Below are positions 52,187 to 60,724 of a stretch of 64,000 nucleotides of DNA, piece by piece. The notes below the pieces were generated by a model. That model saw nothing but the letters and a program-made list of their open reading frames with translations. It had not been told where the DNA came from and searched no databases. This DNA is from Oscillatoria sp. SIO1A7. GTDB lineage: Bacteria > Cyanobacteriota > Cyanobacteriia > Cyanobacteriales > Laspinemataceae. Both the position numbers and the translations under genes were made by a program. How positions within the stretch are numbered: position 1 is the first letter of the stretch; every line of letters begins with the position of its first letter. Location: NCBI GenBank assembly GCA_010672965.1, contig JAAHFN010000002.1:169912-233911 (forward strand). The letters are read 5' to 3'.

Positions 52187-53608
52187 CTACCGATACTGTC
52201 GAATATCGTACTTATCCGCCCACCATTCTGGTACTGAAAAATTCCATATCCCCTGCTTGCCTTTTGCTCCAATAGAATCATCCACACAGGGGCAGATATT
52301 CTCCAAAATCCAGTGCCACTGCCCTGGGAAAGCCCAGGGAGAGTCCGAGTCTAGCACGCAGTCAACTAAATTTGCGACAGCAATTATTTGAGACCTAGGC
52401 TGGGGCAAATCGCGAAGATCGATCCCAAAATTTTTCTTTATCCATTTTTCAGCATCATTATCGGAGGCAGCCCCAGCATGAATCAGTAATGGTCCCCTGT
52501 ATTTTGTAGGCCAGGTGCGGTTCTCGACGTTCTTCCCCAATTGCGCTATAGCAAATGCCCAAGGCCGACGCAAAGTGAGAACTTTGACGTTAAACATAGG
52601 GGTTGACATTGCGATTTTTTCCTCTAAAGATAGGTCAGCTTTAGAAAGCTCGATTGGGTGAATGCGACCGCTGCCGCGTTCCTCTTCTTCCTTTTCGTCC
52701 GGCTGCTCCTGAAGAAAGTGGAGAAAATCTAAAAGCTGACTGGGGGAAAGGAGCCGCCGAGAGGCAACTTCATAACGTTCCTTGAGAATGCTCCTGCCGC
52801 AAAGAGCATCCCAGCCCAATCGATGCATTTCCGCATCTGTTTGCGTTAAAATATCGGCTGTGTCAAACTCTGGCTCAGGTACGGTGTCAACCTCAGAAGC
52901 GATCAATTGCTCGTCCGTGTCAAGCTCAGAATCTGCCTGTTTAGGATCTAGCTTTATTGCCGTTTCATACTCAAATTCTTCATCTAGTTGAGCAATAACC
53001 TCGTCCACAATATCTTGCTTGCTCAGTACGGTACTGGATGCGATCGCCACCGATTGCTCGTCGGGCAACTCCGGCTGCGTAGTGGTCGCATCATTGGCAA
53101 GTAAAGCTTCAGACACCACATCTGTGGGTACGCTACTAAGTGCGCTACTGGGTACGTTACTCGGGTCGTCGTAAGGTATCTCCAAGAACTTCGCTAACTC
53201 ACGATCGATTAACTCAACCTTGAGGAACGACTCCATATACCCTTTCTCATCCCCAATCTCCTCCAAAAATCCTTTCTTGGTCAGAGACAACATTAGAGCC
53301 ACACTTTGAACAGTGTCAAACTCGCGGTGCAATGCCTTTTCATCCGCGACTGGCGAGCTATCTTCAATAGACAACTCCCCATCAACAGACAAGCAATCTT
53401 CTAAAAAGACCTTGAGGGCAAGCTGCTCTTCCTTTGTAATTCCATATTTTTTCGCAACAAGCTTAGCTGCATCGTCCTTTTTCAAAAGTTCGACCAGCTC
53501 AAAAATGCGCAGCTCCTTCTTCTTACCGTACCTACGCACGGTAGTTTTGATGCCTCGGGACTGGCATTCTTTAGCCAAGTCTCGTTTGCGCCATCCTTCG
53601 TATTCCAT
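52187..53608 (-). CDS. SAP-like and ASCH domain fusion protein
   Basis: 473 residues. N-terminal GWRKRDLAKECQSRGIKTTV (about 5-24) with a helix-turn-helix like a SAP domain, then a long acidic linker (about 110-300, Asp/Glu-rich), and a C-terminal ASCH fold (about 340-470): VLTLRRPWAFAIAQLGKNVE, NRTWPTKYRGPLLIHAG, ending KGKQGIWNFSVPEWW. ASCH domains bind RNA or modified nucleotides. No domain fusion of this kind comes to mind. First gene of the minus cluster, expressed from the promoter at 53732. Probably not required for integration; role unknown. Confidence 0.7.
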   Translation of the reverse strand: MEYEGWRKRDLAKECQSRGIKTTVRRYGKKKELRIFELVELLKKDDAAKLVAKKYGITKEEQLALKVFLEDCLSVDGELSIEDSSPVADEKALHREFDTVQSVALMLSLTKKGFLEEIGDEKGYMESFLKVELIDRELAKFLEIPYDDPSNVPSSALSSVPTDVVSEALLANDATTTQPELPDEQSVAIASSTVLSKQDIVDEVIAQLDEEFEYETAIKLDPKQADSELDTDEQLIASEVDTVPEPEFDTADILTQTDAEMHRLGWDALCGRSILKERYEVASRRLLSPSQLLDFLHFLQEQPDEKEEEERGSGRIHPIELSKADLSLEEKIAMSTPMFNVKVLTLRRPWAFAIAQLGKNVENRTWPTKYRGPLLIHAGAASDNDAEKWIKKNFGIDLRDLPQPRSQIIAVANLVDCVLDSDSPWAFPGQWHWILENICPCVDDSIGAKGKQGIWNFSVPEWWADKYDIRQYR

Positions 53609-53731
53609 TTTTCGTTCTTGTTCGTAATGGCCGTTAAGCCAGAGCTGCAGGGGTTAGGCTTTGGTCAGGCAGTCCTCAACTGCCTTGAATAATAAGCAAA
53701 TTGACCCACCTGCTTTTTGCTTATGACTAAT

Positions 53732-53773
53732 AGTATAGCACAAAGACACGCCAAACACGCCAAACACGCCAAA
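53732..53773 (-). promoter_or_regulatory. Promoter of the minus operon with three CACGCCAAA repeats
   Basis: On the minus strand TATACT at 53737-53732, and upstream three exact 9-bp direct repeats (CACGCCAAA on plus: 53747-53755, 53756-53764, 53765-53773) over the -35 region. Likely binding sites for a regulator or initiator. Confidence 0.65.
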
Positions 53774-54246
53774 TTTATCCCGATCAACAGATTGACTCCC
53801 CGAAGTGGTAGAATAACAAGGCATTAGCAAAATAAAAGGCTGTGGCACAAACCCACAGCCTCTTACGAACGAGTACGAACGATGGTAAAGCTGGGGTCTT
53901 TCCACTCAAGGACCCCGGCTAGCTCGACCAGCAGAGGCAATGGTGTCTCTGCTGGTCGGGCTGGAGAGCAATTTTGCCCATCCCAAAATTTACCATCATC
54001 GGACGTCCGCAAAACCACTAGGTATGCGGACGGCTATCGTATCCAAATTTAAAAGCTTGAGGCAGCGGGCAGGCGCGATCGAACTAGCAATTCCCGAGCG
54101 CCAGCACCGCTGACCCCCAAGCCATGTTCTGTATTTGTGCTGCTGATTAAAAGTTCAACAGCTCGATAACGCACCACCCAGCCCTTTTGGGGCGCGGGCT
54201 TCTTTGCCTTTTTTAAATTCTACCAGAATACACCTGGTTTGCAACC
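53774..54246. other. Divergent intergenic region with two perfect hairpins
   Basis: GGGGTC/GACCCC (about 53893-53916) and CGACCAGCAGAG/CTCTGCTGGTCG (53925-53936 and 53947-53958, 10-nt loop). Also GATGGTAAA (53881) and TTTACCATC (53987) in inverted order. AT-rich AAAATTT at 53978. Could be an origin, termination or regulatory region; no gene. Confidence 0.5.
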
Positions 54247-54777
54247 ATGCCACAACAAGAGAATTTGCAACCACCCACAGACGAGATGCTGGCGATCGCG
54301 CTTGCTTGCATCAGGTACTGCCAGTCCCAAGACGTCGATATCATCTCTGCGATGCCAGATCACTTTAGCGAGCAACACCCGGACCTTGAGGTTAACTACG
54401 ATTCTGTTGCTGAAGCGATTAACTATTCCCCCACAGACAGATTTGAGACTTTAAAGCTAATAGCTCAAGGGTCCGCTCCTCCCCAAGGCGTGGAGCCGCC
54501 AGTATTCGACAACAACGCCGCATTTCCCTACGAACAAGAATTTGGTGGTGCCTACTGGGCCACTGGCCTGACCAAGCGCGAGTATTTTGCAGCCCAGGCA
54601 TTGCATGGGCTGATCGCCAGGAGCAATACCTATCCAAAACTTGTAGCGAGACAGTTGGCCTACGAAGCAGTCAAGTTTGCGGACGAACTTACATCGGCTC
54701 TAGCAGCAACGGCCGGTAGCCGTAGCCTACCTGGTGACACACCAGAGGAAGGCAGTGACACACCAGTGATTGACTGA
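54247..54777 (+). CDS. Phage-type hypothetical protein
   Basis: 176 residues. N-terminal half with DEMLAIALACIRYCQSQDVD, C-terminal half with FGGAYWATGLTKREYFAAQA followed by ALHGLIARSN and RQLAYEAVKFADELTSALA. The LTKREYFAAQALHGLIA pattern is common in small proteins of tailed phages and prophages (function not established). It lies 30 bp before the initiator candidate on the same strand, so they form an operon. Confidence 0.6.
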   Translation: MPQQENLQPPTDEMLAIALACIRYCQSQDVDIISAMPDHFSEQHPDLEVNYDSVAEAINYSPTDRFETLKLIAQGSAPPQGVEPPVFDNNAAFPYEQEFGGAYWATGLTKREYFAAQALHGLIARSNTYPKLVARQLAYEAVKFADELTSALAATAGSRSLPGDTPEEGSDTPVID

Positions 54778-54806
54778 AAAATTCTGACTTAATCTTGCAG
54801 ATACAG

Positions 54807-55841
54807 ATGTCGCTCACCATCAGATTCCCCGCCGCCCTCTTCCAATACTATGGCAGTCCCCTCGCCCTCTGGCTCTATGCCAGGGGGCAGGATTCTGCTG
54901 GCAGTGGGCGGGCGGAATTTGACCTGGGCGAGGCGGCGGAGATTTTAAACAGGTCAAAGTCTTGCCTGCGCCGGTGGTTGAAAGAAGGCTATGACCAGGG
55001 CGTATTTAGATATTTCAAAACTCGCTGCGATCGCGTCACTATATACTACAGCTCCCTATTTGTCCTGGCGGCACGAGCTGGGATGGAACAATTAGGAGCG
55101 ATCGCCTGGGCACAAGTGGGGGATTTGCCCCCGGAGAAATTAAGGTATATCGCCACAGAGGCGATCGCGATCGGACTTCAGCGGGAAAGCTGGCACGCGG
55201 CAAAAATGCTGGGTTGCAATCCTCATCCATGCGACCCAGACGGACCTTTAGACAAAGCATTTGTTAGGCGCAAAGCGAAGAAATTGCGCGATCGAGGCTT
55301 GCTAGTGAGCCCAGATAAATTCTGGGCAACTCGCGGGGAAGGAGCCAACAGAACGTCCCGTAGCCCGGGGGGCGTACTCTACGACGCTGGCCGATTCACC
55401 TGTGTATCTGAGAAATTTGTTTGTTATGGGGGCAGCCAGAAGACGATCGCCGCTCGGAGGGGACTCAGCTCGCGAACCATCCAGCGACACCTGGCCGCCA
55501 CCAGAGCCCCATCACCAATACGAGGATATCGAGCGGACTTGCCCACGGTAGATAAGACCCAATTAGCCCAGCGCATCTCCGGTGGGGGGCGCGTGATGCA
55601 GGGTTTACTCGCTTGCGGCGAACAATGGGCGATCGACGAGATACAGATGAGGAAGATGCTCAGGATAGGCAATCGAGCCTACATAGCGAAATGCAACCTA
55701 TATGACTCAGCCGTGGAGATCTCCCGGTGCAGGCAGCTCCGGCGAACGTATAAGTTTAAGCTAAACCTCCGAAAAAATCGAGCCGCCGGCTATCAGGTTT
55801 CTGTTAAAGCAGAATCTGGAGTCGGTGGACCGCTTCACTGA
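54807..55841 (+). CDS. Putative replication initiator with two winged-helix modules
   Basis: 344 residues from the ATG at 54807 (MSLTIRFPAALFQYY); a TTG 12 bases upstream is an alternative. An N-terminal wHTH-like region with EAAEILNRSKSCLRRWLKEG, a middle helical part, and a second HTH SQKTIAARRGLSSRTIQRHL (about 210-229). Basic C-terminus (RRTYKFKLNLRKNRAAGYQV). The two-module design and the four 20-bp iterons starting 130 bp after its stop fit a plasmid Rep protein. No sequence identity to a named family is claimed. Confidence 0.6.
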   Translation: MSLTIRFPAALFQYYGSPLALWLYARGQDSAGSGRAEFDLGEAAEILNRSKSCLRRWLKEGYDQGVFRYFKTRCDRVTIYYSSLFVLAARAGMEQLGAIAWAQVGDLPPEKLRYIATEAIAIGLQRESWHAAKMLGCNPHPCDPDGPLDKAFVRRKAKKLRDRGLLVSPDKFWATRGEGANRTSRSPGGVLYDAGRFTCVSEKFVCYGGSQKTIAARRGLSSRTIQRHLAATRAPSPIRGYRADLPTVDKTQLAQRISGGGRVMQGLLACGEQWAIDEIQMRKMLRIGNRAYIAKCNLYDSAVEISRCRQLRRTYKFKLNLRKNRAAGYQVSVKAESGVGGPLH

Positions 55842-55974
55842 GCCACCGGGGGTATGAATGACAACAATAATAAAATGGATATGAGAAGGCCGAATTCTGG
55901 GTGGCTGAGGGGGCGACTCTCCCGGCCGAGAACTTCTGGGAAAGAATGGCAGTGGCGTTGGGCTAGATGTGGGG

Positions 55975-56054
55975 CGAGGTTCGACGAGATTTTACGAGGT
56001 TCGACAAAATTTTACGAGGATCGACAAAATTTTTCGAGGATCGACGCGGTTCAA
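55975..56054. repeat. Four iteron-like 20-bp direct repeats
   Basis: CGAGGTTCGACGAGATTTTA, CGAGGTTCGACAAAATTTTA, CGAGGATCGACAAAATTTTT, CGAGGATCGACGCGGTTC at 55975, 55995, 56015, 56035 (period exactly 20). AT-rich DNA follows (56060-56110). Confidence 0.88.
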
Positions 56055-56196
56055 AACGAAGTTTTTTAAAAAATAAGTAGTTATGCAAAATTAATTACAC
56101 AAAATTCGCAAAACTTGGTATCCTACAGATGGTTGCTTTTAAGAAGCGCATATTTGGGGCCACACGCCAGCTAAAAACCAACGAACTAGGAAAATA

Positions 56197-56327
56197 ATTG
56201 AGGTTTGTGGGGCGAAGCATCCCAATACAGAGATTCCCGTTCGGAGCGCGGAGATGCGTGCAGGGATGCTATCGCCCCTACGACCCCTGGCGCGATCGTT
56301 CATTACACTTATTTGAGAACTGCTATA
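56197..56327. mobile_element. MITE, family C
   Basis: GGGGCGAAGCATCCCAATAC, GGGATGCTATCGCCCCTACG, right end TTATTTGAGAACTGCTATA; left end imperfect (AATTGAGGTTTG). Confidence 0.8.
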
Positions 56328-56407
56328 ACAGCCAGTTATACTAAAGTTTTGAGGTTTGATAGCGCTATTTAGATAGAAAAATATGTAAAACCTAAAATAG
56401 AGAATAT

Positions 56408-57751
56408 ATGCCATCTATTCCCCCGTACAATTACCAACCTAATCCTTATGTGGGTCTTTCAGCGCAAGAAGTCATTGATTTAAGAAAACAATATATAAAT
56501 CCAGTCGTTGCTACTTACTACCAGCGACCAATTATGATTGTTGAAGGTTCGATGCAATATGTTTTTGACGAAAAAGGTAAACGTTATTTAGATGCCTTTG
56601 CAGGTATTGCAACGATTAGTGTTGGTCATTGTCATCCTTATGTTGTTAAAGCCATACAAGAACAATCGGCAAAACTACAACATTCGACAACACTTTATTT
56701 GCATCCGACAATTGCTGAGTATAGCAAAATGTTAGTCGAACTAATGCCAGATGATTTATCAATGGTCTATTTTGTAAACTCTGGATCTGAGGCAAATGAG
56801 TTAGCAATGCTTATGGCGAGGGTTTATACTGAAAATTTTGATATAATTACCCTCCGTAATGGATATCATGGGATGAGTGGTAATACAATGGGATTAACAT
56901 CTCAAAGTATTTGGAAATATCATATACCTCATAATTTTGGTATTCATCATGCTTTAAATGCCGATGTTTATAGAGGTCCTTGGAAAAGACATGAAAACAA
57001 CGTTGCCGATAGATATGCTGATGAAGTTAAGAATATTATCCAATATGCGACTTCTGGAAAAATTGCTGGCTTTATTGCAGAGTCTATTCAAGGAGTAGGA
57101 GGAATAATAGTTTATCCAGAGGGCTACTTAAAAAAAGTATGCGATTATGTCCGCGAGGCAGACGGATTGTTTATTGCAGATGAAGTACAAACTGGATTTT
57201 GTAGAACTGGTAAGGCTTTTTGGGGTTTTGAACTTCAGGATATCAAACCCGATATCGTAACTTTAGCTAAAGGTATTGGTAATGGAGTACCTCTTGCCGC
57301 TGTGGTTACAACACCCAAAATCGCCCAAGCATTCACTCAAAAAACTCATTTTAATACTTTTGCTGGAAATCCTGTTTCTTGTGCAGCAGGAAAGGCAGTC
57401 TTAGAGACAATAGAAAGGGAAGATATACAAAAAAATTGTTGTGAAGTTGGAGATTACTTGATCGGATGTCTTAACGATCTACAAGAAAAGCATGAATCTA
57501 TTGGTGATGTTCGTGGTTCTGGGCTAATGATTGGCGTTGACTTAGTTAAAAATAGAAAAACACGGGAGCCAGACTTTGAGCTTGCATCTCAAGTTCACGA
57601 ACTGTCCAAAGACTTAGGGCTACTTATTGGCAAAGGAGGATTGAATCGTAACGTTTTACGCATTAAACCGCCACTTTGTATCTCCAAGGCGGATGCAGAT
57701 TTTATTGTTGAAGTTTTGAATTTTGCTCTTAATAGTTGCAAGGAAAGCTGA
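56408..57751 (+). CDS. Class III aminotransferase (AGXT2-like)
   Basis: 447 residues, PLP-dependent. YLDAFAGIATISVGHCHPYV, NSGSEANELAMLMARVYTEN, ADEVQTGFCRTGKAFWGFEL (Asp binding the PLP nitrogen) and LAKGIGNGVPLAAVVTTPKI with the Schiff-base Lys (about 288), then NTFAGNPVSCAAGKAVLE. This fits the AGXT2/ornithine-type group (alanine-glyoxylate or beta-amino acid transfer); the exact substrate is open. The DNA is clearly more AT-rich than its neighbours and has no GCGATCGC in 1344 bp, unusual here, so it was probably acquired. A MITE precedes it, a terminator follows. Confidence 0.88.
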   Translation: MPSIPPYNYQPNPYVGLSAQEVIDLRKQYINPVVATYYQRPIMIVEGSMQYVFDEKGKRYLDAFAGIATISVGHCHPYVVKAIQEQSAKLQHSTTLYLHPTIAEYSKMLVELMPDDLSMVYFVNSGSEANELAMLMARVYTENFDIITLRNGYHGMSGNTMGLTSQSIWKYHIPHNFGIHHALNADVYRGPWKRHENNVADRYADEVKNIIQYATSGKIAGFIAESIQGVGGIIVYPEGYLKKVCDYVREADGLFIADEVQTGFCRTGKAFWGFELQDIKPDIVTLAKGIGNGVPLAAVVTTPKIAQAFTQKTHFNTFAGNPVSCAAGKAVLETIEREDIQKNCCEVGDYLIGCLNDLQEKHESIGDVRGSGLMIGVDLVKNRKTREPDFELASQVHELSKDLGLLIGKGGLNRNVLRIKPPLCISKADADFIVEVLNFALNSCKES

Positions 57752-57755
57752 AAGA

Positions 57756-57785
57756 AATAGGGCAGTTTTTGTTGCCTGCCCTATT
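57756..57785. terminator. Bidirectional terminator between convergent genes
   Basis: AATAGGGCAG (57756-57765), loop, CTGCCCTATT (57776-57785). Confidence 0.8.
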
Positions 57786-57794
57786 GGCAATCCC

Positions 57795-58871
57795 TTAATT
57801 GCTTTTTAAAAAGGCAACGAGCTGCTCTAACTTCGACCAAGCCGCGCCACTTTGGAGAATATCTTTGGCTTTGGAAATGCCCTGAGTGCGATCGCCGATA
57901 GGAACAACTCCGGCAACCTCAAAAGCCAAGGCAGCATTCAAAGCCACTACATCTTTTTGAGCTTGGGTTCCCTTTCCTTGGAGAACATCCCGGAGAATTC
58001 CGGTATTATCCTCAAGGTCTCCCCCGCGCAAAGCTTCAGTTGGTGCTGGGGTCAAGCCTAATTCCCGAGGATCTAAAACTACAGTTTGGACGCTGCCGTT
58101 TTGGAGAATAGCCAAATCCGTGCTATCGGACAAGCCCGCTTCATCGAGTCCTTCCCGACCGTGGAGAACGATCGCCGTTTGAGTATCGAGTTGCCCCAAA
58201 GCGGAGGCGATCGCTTCGAGCAACTTAGAATCGAATACTCCTATTACCTGGCCGGTGGGTCGCAAAGGATTCACCAGAGGTCCGAGCAAATTAAATACAG
58301 TCCGCACTTTAAGAGTCTTGCGCAAAGGGGCTACTGCTTTCATCGCCGGATGCCAGCCCGGAGCAAATAAAAAGGTAATGCCAATTTCCTCAAGTGCTAA
58401 AAATGCTTTTTCTGTAGGGGCTCCCAAATTTACCCCCAAGCCTTCGAGGACATCGGCGGAACCGACTTTGCTGGAAGCAGAGCGATTGCCGTGCTTGGCT
58501 ACCGCTACTCCCCCTGCGGCCGCCACAAAGGCCACTGCTGTGGAAATATTAAAAGTAGAAGCCCCATCTCCTCCGGTGCCGCAGGTATCGATAACGGTTT
58601 TGCCCGGTTCCGTGCCTCCTGCCTTGGAAGCTTGGGACTGCAAGACTTTTGCCATCCCAGCTAATTCCTCGGCGCTAATTCCTTTTGCCTGTAGGGCAGC
58701 AAGTATGGCACCGGAGAGTACCGGCGGTATTTGTTCGTCGAGCCATCCTTGCATGAGTTGAGAAGATTGCTCTACAGTTAGGGACTGGCGATCGAGTAGT
58801 TGTTGCAACAAAGACGACCCATTAATTGATGGACCGCTTGTAGTTTCGGTTTTGACAGCAGAATCAGTCAT
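57795..58871 (-). CDS. trpD: Anthranilate phosphoribosyltransferase
   Basis: Transfers phosphoribosyl from PRPP to anthranilate in tryptophan synthesis. 358 residues from the ATG at 58869-58871 ([13 protein letters not shown]); the longer frame upstream is not family-like. [20 protein letters not shown] (about 108-127, PRPP-binding), [37 protein letters not shown] and [20 protein letters not shown] are all present. Length near typical 345 plus a short linker. Monocistronic; no other trp gene nearby. Confidence 0.95.
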   Translation of the reverse strand: MTDSAVKTETTSGPSINGSSLLQQLLDRQSLTVEQSSQLMQGWLDEQIPPVLSGAILAALQAKGISAEELAGMAKVLQSQASKAGGTEPGKTVIDTCGTGGDGASTFNISTAVAFVAAAGGVAVAKHGNRSASSKVGSADVLEGLGVNLGAPTEKAFLALEEIGITFLFAPGWHPAMKAVAPLRKTLKVRTVFNLLGPLVNPLRPTGQVIGVFDSKLLEAIASALGQLDTQTAIVLHGREGLDEAGLSDSTDLAILQNGSVQTVVLDPRELGLTPAPTEALRGGDLEDNTGILRDVLQGKGTQAQKDVVALNAALAFEVAGVVPIGDRTQGISKAKDILQSGAAWSKLEQLVAFLKSN

Positions 58872-59072
58872 ATATAGCAGCAAAAAGTAGCTTTTTTCCG
58901 CTACAAGTCTATACCAAGGCTCGGTATAGGAGTAGTAGGGGCGATTCACGAATCGCCCCTACACAAAGCGCGGATTGGTACAGACCGATCTAGCCGAAGA
59001 GTTTAGGACAATTAAAAATTGCCTGTAGGGGCGGAAAGTGCAAGTATGCCCTCCGGGCATAAGCTGTTAACG

Positions 59073-59127
59073 CAGCCTGCGCGTAGCGCATTAGCTGACC
59101 GCTGACAGCTGACTGCTTACCGCTATA
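59073..59127. repeat. Partial family B element
   Basis: TAGCTGACCGCTGACAGCTGACTGCTTACCGCTATA, one end of the family with a nearby palindromic GCGCGTAGCGC. Confidence 0.6.
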
Positions 59128-59161
59128 AGATTGAGAAGCTGCATTCGTGACATACATTGTA

Positions 59162-59674
59162 ATGAGTAAGCTGCGCTGGCTAGAGATTGCTGAATATGCC
59201 TCCCTTAGTGGAGCCGTTGCGGGGATAGCGATCGCGGTCCTCTCAGGAGAGATAGTTTATGCAGCAATATCAATTTTTCTTGCTCTCTTATTGAATCTAG
59301 CCAACCGGCAGCAATTGAAGCGAGAATATGGAGAGCTGCGCAGGGCGATCGCTCTGACTCGCCAAGAGCTAGCCCGGATAGAAGAACCGAGAAATGATTG
59401 GGAACCAGAATTAAAAAATCTGATCGATAGGTTGCATCGAGAAGCAGAGAGCATGAACTCTGGGGAAAAGCTAGAACCCCTAGTAGTTGCTATGAAGCAG
59501 CAGCGATCGCGCCAGCAGGATTTAGAACAATTAGTCACATTATTAAAAGCTCAGATAGAGACCCTAACCGAGCAATTTAAAAACCGACCAGAACTAGAAC
59601 AAATCGAAACTTTAACTTCGGTCATTGTCGCCCTAAAGCAGTTTATTGACGAACTGCCGAGGCAGGAGGAGTGA
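59162..59674 (+). CDS. Membrane-anchored coiled-coil hypothetical protein
   Basis: 170 residues from ATG 59162 (MSKLRWLEIAEYASL); a GTG 15 bases upstream is an alternative. Residues about 13-45 contain two hydrophobic segments (SGAVAGIAIAVLSG, AAISIFLALLLNLA), followed by a long coiled coil (about 50-165: LKREYGELRRAIALTRQELA, QQDLEQLVTLLKAQIETLTE). Such proteins are found in many cyanobacteria as hypotheticals. Single gene, STRR after it. Confidence 0.7.
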   Translation: MSKLRWLEIAEYASLSGAVAGIAIAVLSGEIVYAAISIFLALLLNLANRQQLKREYGELRRAIALTRQELARIEEPRNDWEPELKNLIDRLHREAESMNSGEKLEPLVVAMKQQRSRQQDLEQLVTLLKAQIETLTEQFKNRPELEQIETLTSVIVALKQFIDELPRQEE

Positions 59675-59745
59675 GGGTGGAGGAGTGTGGGGAGTGTGGG
59701 GAGTGTGGGGAGAGAGGGGAGTGTGGGGAGTGTGGGGACGTGGAA
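59672..59745. repeat. GAGTGTGGG repeats
   Basis: GAGTGTGGG and GAGTGTGG units in tandem, overlapping the stop region of the coiled-coil gene. Confidence 0.85.
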
Positions 59746-59776
59746 GGATCGGATCAAAGGCTTCTCACTGTAAGCC

Positions 59777-59809
59777 AGAAGCCCGGTTTCTTAGAGAAAC
59801 CGGGCTTCT
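59777..59809. terminator. Perfect GAAGCCCGGTTTC hairpin
   Basis: AGAAGCCCGGTTTCT (59777-59791) with AGAAACCGGGCTTCT (59795-59809). A dispersed cyanobacterial repeat probably used as terminator (similar GAAACCGGGTTTC near 14092). Confidence 0.75.
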
Positions 59810-59892
59810 ATAATCTTAATTACCAAGCTTAATTTATGCAAAAAAATAAAATATTTTTTGCGGCAATATGGTTACGCTCGCAATAGCAATAA

Positions 59893-60404
59893 CTAAGCTT
59901 CCAGTTCTCTAAGAATTGTTTTTACAGGCAAAAACAAACAACGCTTAGTTTTCTGAAATTCTATAAAACCCTGCTTCAGCCAGAATTCTTTTGCTTCGGG
60001 CTTTCTGGTATCGACTCGGATGGCTTTGAATCCTATAATTCCTTGGTTATAGAGCAAGCAGATTCTTCGGTAGGCATCTCCTAGGAGTTTTCGGCTTAGT
60101 CCTTGTCCTTGGCAACTCCGATCGATGGCAAACTGCCCAATCAATACCGCAGGAACAGGAAAAGAAATACCTTCTCTATATTGCTCTATTGTTCCTTAAT
60201 CGGAACAATAGAGGCACTGAGAGTATAGTATCCAGCCACCCTTGGTTCTTCCGTTTCCGGAACCATAAAGAAGGTTCTAGATAACTCACCTTCAAATTCC
60301 TCGACCCTATCTCTAAGAAAATTGTTTATATCGCGATCGCCACAGTCAAAGCCGTCTCTGATAAGGTTGGGAAAAGTTTTCAGAGTACAAAATCTCCATC
60401 CCAT
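59893..60404 (-). pseudogene. GNAT acetyltransferase, frameshifted at a 12-bp palindrome
   Basis: First part (60404 down to 60186): MGWRFCTLKTFPNLIRDGFD, FLRDRVEEFEGELSRTFFMV, GYYTLSASIVPIKEQ stop. Second part in another frame: QYREGISFPVPAVLIGQFAI, SCQGQGLSRKLLGDAYRRIC (acetyl-CoA loop RxxGxG/A region), ending FLPVKTILRELEA. Together they make a full-length (about 165) GNAT of the type in TacAT-like toxin pairs. The junction lies at CTCTATTGTTCC/GGAACAATAGAG (60184-60213). It overlaps the upstream membrane-protein gene by 25 bp, so it was once co-expressed with it. Frameshift or recoding are both possible. Confidence 0.72.
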
Positions 60405-60649
60405 GAGTCGTTCCTGTTATACTTACTCTTAAATTCTTTAATGGTGTATCTTAGTTCTTCAGATGGTGGTGGGGGTTCGTCCCACAGAGACTCCGAGCTA
60501 GCACCTTCCTTGTCTGTTTCTTCCCTTGGAAGTCTGGGCACCATCTCTTCTGCTGGACCTTCCAGAACAGGTCGCGGTTGGCGCTGTAGAACTAGAGTGA
60601 TTAGCACCAATTGCAGAACGATAATCGTCAATAATAGTAGTATTTCCAT
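60380..60649 (-). CDS. Small single-span membrane protein upstream of the GNAT
   Basis: 89 residues from ATG 60647-60649: MEILLLLTIIVLQLVLITLV forms one transmembrane segment (2-22); then a Pro/Glu-rich part (RQPRPVLEGPAEEMVPRLPR, DEPPPPSEELRY) and a short charged tail (IKEFKSKYNRNDSW). The stop lies 25 bp inside the GNAT gene, so the two were translationally linked. A membrane partner is unusual for a GNAT toxin. Function unknown; may act as a recruiting or antitoxin factor (inference). Confidence 0.55.
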   Translation of the reverse strand: MEILLLLTIIVLQLVLITLVLQRQPRPVLEGPAEEMVPRLPREETDKEGASSESLWDEPPPPSEELRYTIKEFKSKYNRNDSWDGDFVL

Positions 60650-60724
60650 TTTTGAGTCACTCCGGCGAGAAGAATTGCGAAAGATTGCGATCGCAAAGTG
60701 GAAGCGAGCGATTTTTATTAAGTA

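Larger units (their letters stand above)
48600..56070. mobile_element. Putative integrated plasmid- or satellite-like element next to tRNA-Phe
   Basis: Limits are approximate. The block contains, left to right, a hypothetical, a tyrosine recombinase, a helicase and a SAP-like/ASCH protein (all minus), then a phage-type protein and a double-wHTH initiator candidate (plus), with repeats resembling iterons at the right end. Its position directly after tRNA-Phe is typical of integrative elements. I found no duplicated tRNA-Phe 3' end at the right side by eye, so the att sites are not proven. HIP1 sites inside point to cyanobacterial ancestry. Confidence 0.6.

Noticed and set aside
53654..53905. 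83-codon minus frame upstream of the SAP-ASCH gene
   Set aside because: It contains the 9-bp repeats and promoter and is Cys/Ser-rich without pattern.
55854..56069. 71-codon frame after the initiator gene
   Set aside because: It runs through the 20-bp iterons and has no protein character beyond them.
56055..56200. Right attachment site of the integrated element (copy of the tRNA-Phe 3' end)
   Set aside because: No stretch matching CGGGAGTTCGATTCTCCC or the flanking bases was found by eye; only short T-loop-like similarity inside the iterons.
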